A DNA stretch of 64,000 nt, taken from contig JAGWUS010000001.1 in the NCBI GenBank assembly GCA_028868305.1, positions 124,001 to 188,000 of the forward strand, in the 5' to 3' direction. This document shows positions 59,431 to 64,000 of this stretch, in pieces. The number at the start of each line of letters is the position of its first letter. Position 1 is the stretch's first letter. Below the pieces are notes generated by a model that ran no database searches, was not told where the DNA came from, and saw nothing but the letters and a program-made list of their open reading frames with translations. The position numbers and the translations under genes were made by a program. Source of the stretch: Burkholderiales bacterium. Its GTDB lineage: Bacteria > Pseudomonadota > Gammaproteobacteria > Burkholderiales > Burkholderiaceae_C.

Positions 59431-61172
59431 GCAACGGTCTCCAACCAACCAACCGCGCCGTCTATGCGCGACTGCTCTCCTACCTGCGACCCTACTGGAA
59501 GGCCTGTACGCTGGCCGTCATTGGAATGGTTACCATTGCCATGACCGAGCCCCTATTTCCGGCCATCATGAAGTACCTGCTGGACAATGGCTTCCAAACG
59601 AAAGATGCGCGTATGGTATGGGTAATCCCATTGGGCATCGTGACACTGTTCCTGGTTAGGAGCGTGTTTGTTTTTAGCACCGGCTATCTAATGATGTGGA
59701 TTTCCAGCCGTCTGGTGACTGACTTGCGGCGCGAGATGTTCGCCAAAATCCTAGTCCTGCCAACTCAGATCTACCATGATCAATCATCAGGCAAACTGAT
59801 TTCGAGACTGGTTTACGATGTCAGCAATGTCAGCGACGCGGCCACCAACGCACTGGTATCCATCGTGCGGGAATCACTGACCGCCTTGGCCCTGATTGGC
59901 TACCTGCTTTATCTTGACTGGAAACTCACCCTCATAACGCTGGCCATCGGCCCGGTGATTGCATTGATAGTAAAGTCCTTCAGCAAGCGTATGCGTGCCG
60001 CCAGCAGAATGAGCCTAGAGTCGATCCGGCTGATCTCTCACTCCATTGAGGAGACCATTACCGCACACAAAGTCATCAAGATCTTCGGAGGACAGTCCCA
60101 GCAAAGCCAGCGCTTCTGGCGTGACACCGAACGTTTCCGGCGCGCCCAGATGCGCGAAGCCATTCCCTCCTCGGCCACAACCCCGATCACGCATATCGCC
60201 GCTGCCGTGGCCGTGGCCGTCATCACCTATCTTGCTTTGAGCCAGGCAACCGGCCAGGCTGGTGCTTCGGCCGGTGGCTTCGTTTCGTTCATCACCGCCA
60301 TGCTGATGCTAATCGCGCCAATCAAGCAACTCACATCGGTCAACACAACGCTCCAGCGTGGCCTCGCTGCATGCGAGAGCGTCTTTTCGCTGCTTGACAC
60401 TCCGGCCGAAGTCGACCCCGGCCAGCAGGTCCTTCCAAGAGCCCAGGGCAATATTTCGTTTGAGCGCGTCAGCTTCCGCTACCCTAGCGCAGACCGTGCG
60501 GCACTTGACGACATCAGTTTCCAGATTGCCGCTGGCCAGACCGTGGCGCTGGTTGGTGCCTCCGGCGGCGGCAAAACCACCATCAGCGCGCTGATACCTC
60601 GCTTTTATCGCTGCACATCAGGACTCATACGGATTGATGGCATTGACATCAACGACCTGACTCTGACCAACCTGCGCAGTAACATTGCGCTGGTCAGCCA
60701 GGACATCGTGCTCTTCAATGACACCGTCGAGGCCAATATTGCCTTTGGTTCGCGTAACACCTGCAGCCGCGAAGAGGTGATCCAGGCCGCTCGTGCGGCC
60801 AATGCCTTGGACTTCATTGAACAATTGCCCGACGGAATAGACACGCCCATCGGTGAAAATGGTGCCAAACTCTCCGGCGGTCAACGCCAGCGCATTGCAA
60901 TTGCGCGCGCGCTCCTGAAGAACGCACCGATTCTGATCCTAGACGAAGCTACTTCTGCCCTCGATACCGAATCGGAGCGCCAGGTACAAGCCGCACTGGC
61001 GGTGCTCATGAAAAACCGCACCACGCTGGTCATCGCACACCGCCTTAGCACCATCGAGCGCGCCGACCACATCCTGGTGCTGGATCAGGGCCGGATCGTG
61101 GAAACCGGCACGCACGCCGAGCTGTTGCGCGCCGGCGGCTATTACGCCAACCTGAGTCAAATGCAGACATGA
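59427..61172 (+). CDS. msbA: Lipid A/glycolipid flippase, MsbA-type ABC exporter
   Basis: The ATG at 59427 overlaps the preceding stop (ATGA), giving 581 residues. An earlier GTG start is possible but less likely. Six membrane helices (about 20-310) form the exporter core, and the ATPase domain (from about 345) has Walker A GASGGGKTTISAL, signature LSGGQRQRIAIARAL, Walker B ILILDEATSALD and the switch IAHRLSTI. The length matches MsbA, which flips lipid A-core across the inner membrane. Cluster context (glycosyltransferases, deacetylase) supports LPS or a related glycolipid as cargo; a different amphiphile cannot be ruled out. Confidence 0.86.
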   Translation: MSNGLQPTNRAVYARLLSYLRPYWKACTLAVIGMVTIAMTEPLFPAIMKYLLDNGFQTKDARMVWVIPLGIVTLFLVRSVFVFSTGYLMMWISSRLVTDLRREMFAKILVLPTQIYHDQSSGKLISRLVYDVSNVSDAATNALVSIVRESLTALALIGYLLYLDWKLTLITLAIGPVIALIVKSFSKRMRAASRMSLESIRLISHSIEETITAHKVIKIFGGQSQQSQRFWRDTERFRRAQMREAIPSSATTPITHIAAAVAVAVITYLALSQATGQAGASAGGFVSFITAMLMLIAPIKQLTSVNTTLQRGLAACESVFSLLDTPAEVDPGQQVLPRAQGNISFERVSFRYPSADRAALDDISFQIAAGQTVALVGASGGGKTTISALIPRFYRCTSGLIRIDGIDINDLTLTNLRSNIALVSQDIVLFNDTVEANIAFGSRNTCSREEVIQAARAANALDFIEQLPDGIDTPIGENGAKLSGGQRQRIAIARALLKNAPILILDEATSALDTESERQVQAALAVLMKNRTTLVIAHRLSTIERADHILVLDQGRIVETGTHAELLRAGGYYANLSQMQT

Positions 61173-61885
61173 ACATTCCCATCCTCATGTACCACCAGAT
61201 CGATGTGCCACCACCGAGTGGCACACCGCTTCGCGGGCTTGTGGTTTCGCCCGGCGCGTTTGCACGCCAAATGAGGCTGCTTAAGCTGCTGGGCTACCAA
61301 GGCCTTTCCATGCGCGATCTGGAGCCTTACCTGAAGGGCGAAAAGCAGGGCAAGGTCGTTGGCATCACCTTCGATGACGGCTACCAGAACAATCTGCACA
61401 ACGCCCTCCCCATTCTGCAGAAGAACGGCTTTACCTCGACCTGTTATGCGGTCAGCAGCATGATGGGCGGCACCAACAGTTGGGACCGCGGACTCGTGGC
61501 CGAAAAACCCCTGATGTCCGAAGCCAACTGGCGTACCTGGTTGGCCAGTGGCATGGACGTCGGGTCTCATACGCGTACTCACGCCGACCTTACCAAGTTG
61601 TCGACCGATGAAGCGATCGACCAGATTGCTAATTCAAAAATGGAACTGCAGCAGGCGCTGGGTTGTGAAGTACGGCATTTTTGCTACCCTTTTGGCCGCT
61701 TTGACACCATGCATGCACAGTTGGTTCGGCAAGCCGGCTATACGACGGCGACCACCACACGCCGGGGGCGGGTCCAATCGGGTAATGACCTGATGGCCCT
61801 GCGACGCGTGCTGGTGGCGCAGGCGACGCATTTGCTGCACTTTGGTTTGAAGATATTCACCCTATACGAAGATCGCCGTGGCTGA
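61169..61885 (+). CDS. Polysaccharide deacetylase family protein
   Basis: The 238-residue NodB-homology domain protein (carbohydrate esterase family 4) has ILMYHQID at its start, the catalytic-base motif ITFDDGY, the metal-binding SHTRTH and FCYPFGRFD. These proteins remove N-acetyl groups from GlcNAc-containing glycans, or occasionally act on lipid-linked sugars. There is no signal peptide, so action on a cytoplasmic precursor is likely. Overlaps of four bases with msbA and eight with the next gene show it belongs to the same operon. Confidence 0.9.
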   Translation: MNIPILMYHQIDVPPPSGTPLRGLVVSPGAFARQMRLLKLLGYQGLSMRDLEPYLKGEKQGKVVGITFDDGYQNNLHNALPILQKNGFTSTCYAVSSMMGGTNSWDRGLVAEKPLMSEANWRTWLASGMDVGSHTRTHADLTKLSTDEAIDQIANSKMELQQALGCEVRHFCYPFGRFDTMHAQLVRQAGYTTATTTRRGRVQSGNDLMALRRVLVAQATHLLHFGLKIFTLYEDRRG

Positions 61886-62543
61886 TTCATCCACCAACCT
61901 TTACGCTGGTAAAACCGTTGAATATTTTTCACGGGCGCGCACTGAAATAGAACCACTGCTCCCTAAAGGACTAGGTATTCCGTTTCGTGCTCTTGAAATT
62001 GGCTGTTCCGAAGGCCACACCCTGGAGTGGCTGAAGAACGCTGGCTACTGCAACTGGACCGCGGGCGTAGAGCCTTATGCCGAACTACGTACCAACCCTG
62101 GATCGGTGGATCAATTCTTCAAACTGGACATTGAAAAAACACTGCCTGATTTGCCTCCTGGTTCGATAGACTTGATGCTCTGCCTGGATGTTCTCGAACA
62201 CCTAGTCAACCCATGGGAAACTATTCGGAGGCTTGATCCTCTGCTGAAACCGGGCGGATTTTGGATTATCAGCGTTCCCAACGTTCGCAACTATCACATA
62301 CTCGTCGATTTAGCATTCAAAGGCAAGTTCAGCTACACGGAGTCAGGCATTCTGGATCGAACGCACCTTAGGTTTTTTACGCGAGCGTCCGCTATTGAAC
62401 TGGCTGAATCGGCAGGGGCAAAAGTGACACTGCAGATTGGAACAGAGACAAATAGGTGGCAGAAGCGCCTTCTCACCAACTTCGGGCTCGGCGACCTTCT
62501 GGCAAAACAATTCATTTTGGTCGCGCAAAAGCAGATTGCCTGA
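61878..62543 (+). CDS. Class I SAM-dependent methyltransferase
   Basis: A GTG start at 61878, eight bases inside the deacetylase gene, gives 221 residues; no ATG alternative keeps the N-terminus. ALEIGCSEGHTLEWL is motif I, DLMLCLDVLEHLVNPWE motif II, and GGFWIISVPNVRNYH the post-II strand, typical of methyltransferases found in surface-polysaccharide clusters, where they modify a sugar or a lipid carrier-linked glycan. The base composition is more AT-rich than that of msbA. The acceptor is not predictable. Confidence 0.88.
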   Translation: MADSSTNLYAGKTVEYFSRARTEIEPLLPKGLGIPFRALEIGCSEGHTLEWLKNAGYCNWTAGVEPYAELRTNPGSVDQFFKLDIEKTLPDLPPGSIDLMLCLDVLEHLVNPWETIRRLDPLLKPGGFWIISVPNVRNYHILVDLAFKGKFSYTESGILDRTHLRFFTRASAIELAESAGAKVTLQIGTETNRWQKRLLTNFGLGDLLAKQFILVAQKQIA

Positions 62544-62559
62544 GAGTTATTTGTTATTC

Positions 62560-63447
62560 ATGAAGCCCTTCGTCCTTTATTGCAAGAGTTATAGCGTCGA
62601 CGTTAAGCGTGCTGCACGCCTGGCCACGACCATCCAGCAGTTCAACGTCGACAAAATTCCTTTTTATGTTTCAGTTCCCACGGCTGATCTCCCAATATTT
62701 GAAGAACATCTTGCTGGTTTGAATGTCGAGCTGATAGCCGACGAATCAATCACTGCGGCCAATTCGGCGATCGACAGTTGTAAACTGGAAAGAATTCCAG
62801 GGAACATCTCGCAACAAGTGATCAAGTCCGAGTTCTGGCGACTCGAGATTTCCGAAGCCTATTTGTGCCTGGATTCGGACTGCATATTCATTCGTCCGTT
62901 TCAGATCAACGAATTCATCACGCCAGAAGGAACGCCCTACACAATCATTGACGAGGGCCGCGACATCTTGTTCCCATCCCTATCAAGGGATAAACGAGAA
63001 ATTATTGGGAACTTTCGTCGCGAGTCTGCCGAAGTACAGGTGGCGTTCGGACGTCATGGCAAGGACTACAACTTTGGCCCCAACTGTCCCGTCTGGGACC
63101 GCAAAGTATGGCAAAGCCTGGATGAAAAGTTGCTTCGCCCGAATGGACAGTCCTTCCTGGACCTTATTCTGAAGTCTCCGAATGAAATGCGATGGTATGG
63201 TGAGGCCCTGCTGAAATTCCGGGCGATCGATTTGTTGCCATCACAGCCATTTTTCAAGATGTACCACTACGCATGGCAGCAGAAGAAAGATCACCGCGAG
63301 CGCATAGACATCAAGCAACTTGCCAATCTGTATTGCGGAGTGGTTTATCAATCTGCCTGGGAACGCGAAATGGACTGGCCCAGCGAGGGCGGAAACTGGC
63401 TCTCGCACATGGCCCGCCGCCTGCGGCGCGGCTTGGGACGCATGTAA
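62560..63447 (+). CDS. DUF6492-like putative sugar transferase
   Basis: Starting at ATG 62560 gives 295 residues (an open frame extends 41 codons into the preceding gene and is not family-like). The middle carries YLCLDSDCIFIRPF, an Asp-Ser-Asp in the place where GT-A enzymes bind the nucleotide-sugar and metal. I recall the domain as DUF6492, with glycosyltransferase-like fold; activity is unproven. It follows the methyltransferase by 16 bases and shares its lower GC content. It converges on the O-antigen ligase gene. Confidence 0.72.
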   Translation: MKPFVLYCKSYSVDVKRAARLATTIQQFNVDKIPFYVSVPTADLPIFEEHLAGLNVELIADESITAANSAIDSCKLERIPGNISQQVIKSEFWRLEISEAYLCLDSDCIFIRPFQINEFITPEGTPYTIIDEGRDILFPSLSRDKREIIGNFRRESAEVQVAFGRHGKDYNFGPNCPVWDRKVWQSLDEKLLRPNGQSFLDLILKSPNEMRWYGEALLKFRAIDLLPSQPFFKMYHYAWQQKKDHRERIDIKQLANLYCGVVYQSAWEREMDWPSEGGNWLSHMARRLRRGLGRM

Positions 63448-63457
63448 CTGCCTCCAT

Positions 63458-64000
63458 TCAGCGAGGTTTTATCTGGTATCTGGCAGCAACGAACGCAAAA
63501 GCCAAGACAAAGCCCTGCATCTCCAGCATGTGATCCCGAAATACAGAATCAGTGAACCCACGTAAGATCCAAAAGGCAGATAGGGCCACGAGCACCAGAC
63601 CCCACTCGTTCAAGTCTTTTTCATCCCGCAGGTAGGCCCTACCCCGCCTCATGAAGAAAAGCAGCACCCCCAGATACAGAAGCGCGCCAGTCCAACCCAA
63701 AGCCAGTACCGTATCAAGCCAGCCGTTGTGGGTGTGTGCCATTGAAATCACCGGGTTGGCACATTCCTGCCGCAATAATTTCTGGAAAGCTTGTCGCGAC
63801 CCATCGCTGCCCCAGGGATGTTTGAGTGCCAGGGCGATACCGGCACGCAAAACAACGACCCGGGAGCCATCCCCATACTGAACGCTGTCAATGATCCGTT
63901 GCGCCTGATCACCATACTTGGCAATGATCTGGGGCGCAATCGATGCGGTTCCCTCACACTCCAGCTGAATGGCATCGCCATAAAATCCTGCTCCCAGTTC
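63458..64000 (-). CDS. O-antigen ligase/polymerase-type protein, C-terminal part
   Basis: The frame is open to the end of the window, and the N-terminus lies beyond it. The visible 180 residues include a periplasmic loop, then HPWGSDGSRQAF and ISMAHTHNGWLDTVLALGWTGALLYLGVLLFF with the conserved histidine-Asn pattern of the Wzy_C/WaaL superfamily, and two more membrane helices. Such proteins ligate undecaprenyl-linked polysaccharide to lipid A-core, or polymerise it. A neighbouring msbA-like gene and glycosyltransferases fit. WaaL versus Wzy cannot be separated on this fragment. Confidence 0.8.
   Translation of the reverse strand, partial: ELGAGFYGDAIQLECEGTASIAPQIIAKYGDQAQRIIDSVQYGDGSRVVVLRAGIALALKHPWGSDGSRQAFQKLLRQECANPVISMAHTHNGWLDTVLALGWTGALLYLGVLLFFMRRGRAYLRDEKDLNEWGLVLVALSAFWILRGFTDSVFRDHMLEMQGFVLAFAFVAARYQIKPR

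Overview
The window is chromosomal DNA from a betaproteobacterium of the order Burkholderiales, most likely family Comamonadaceae (a Rhodoferax/Polaromonas-like lineage is my best guess). This rests on the GC-rich coding sequence, the acyl-CoA/Liv-transporter catabolic cluster, the smc-zipA-ligA and dapC-dapD-pilU-dapE gene orders, and short interspersed repeats of a kind I associate with this group. No rRNA, CRISPR array, insertion sequence or phage gene is visible. Nearly all of the DNA is coding, and no gene-free gap exceeds 300 bases.

Layout. (1) 1-17601, all on the minus strand, is a fatty-acid/acyl-CoA catabolic block. In transcription order it holds an acyl-CoA ligase, a complete Liv-type ABC transporter (binding protein, LivH, LivM, LivG, LivF), a FadB-type bifunctional enzyme, a thiolase, a large acyl-CoA dehydrogenase, a small membrane protein, an SDR dehydrogenase, a PaaI-type thioesterase, an MDR reductase, an AidB-type acyl-CoA dehydrogenase, a GST and a second, truncated SDR. 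(2) 17736-24248, plus strand, holds selO-msrB-yciB-bolA-parvulin foldase, then rlhA and a cyclic-nucleotide-binding protein. (3) 24295-34111, minus strand, holds a nitroreductase, purL, and an operon of a periplasmic binding protein with a 1379-residue PAS-GGDEF-EAL-CZB protein. (4) 34223-38170, plus strand: map, glnD and a bacteriohemerythrin. (5) 38229-46297, minus strand: def, ligA, zipA, smc, and a stand-alone receiver/Hpt pair. (6) 46386-54013, plus strand: dapC, dapD, pilU, dapE, prmB, an ABC-F protein and a small orphan ORF. (7) 54083-58576, minus strand: two tRNA-Lys genes (CTT and TTT anticodons), tcdA, cpoB, pal, tolB and a glycosyltransferase. (8) 58651-64000 is an envelope-polysaccharide block: glycosyltransferase, msbA-type flippase, polysaccharide deacetylase, methyltransferase, a sugar-transferase-like protein and, convergent, a truncated O-antigen ligase.

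How the genes work together. The first block could import an acid, activate it to a CoA thioester and degrade it by beta-oxidation; a perfect 12-bp palindrome in front of fadB is a plausible TetR-family operator. The dap genes build meso-diaminopimelate, tolB-pal-cpoB maintain the outer membrane, and the last block probably assembles LPS or another surface glycan. Many neighbouring genes overlap by 1-4 bases, implying translational coupling.

The most unusual feature is a family of about 55-bp repeats carrying a small covarying hairpin. At least six copies (GST, purL twice, ligA, dapE, prmB) lie inside protein-coding genes without breaking the frame, and four of them encode a recognisably similar peptide. 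A second pattern is an exact GGGATAAT box 6-8 nt before the start codons of rlhA, map, dapC and tolB, which predicts leaderless or near-leaderless transcripts.
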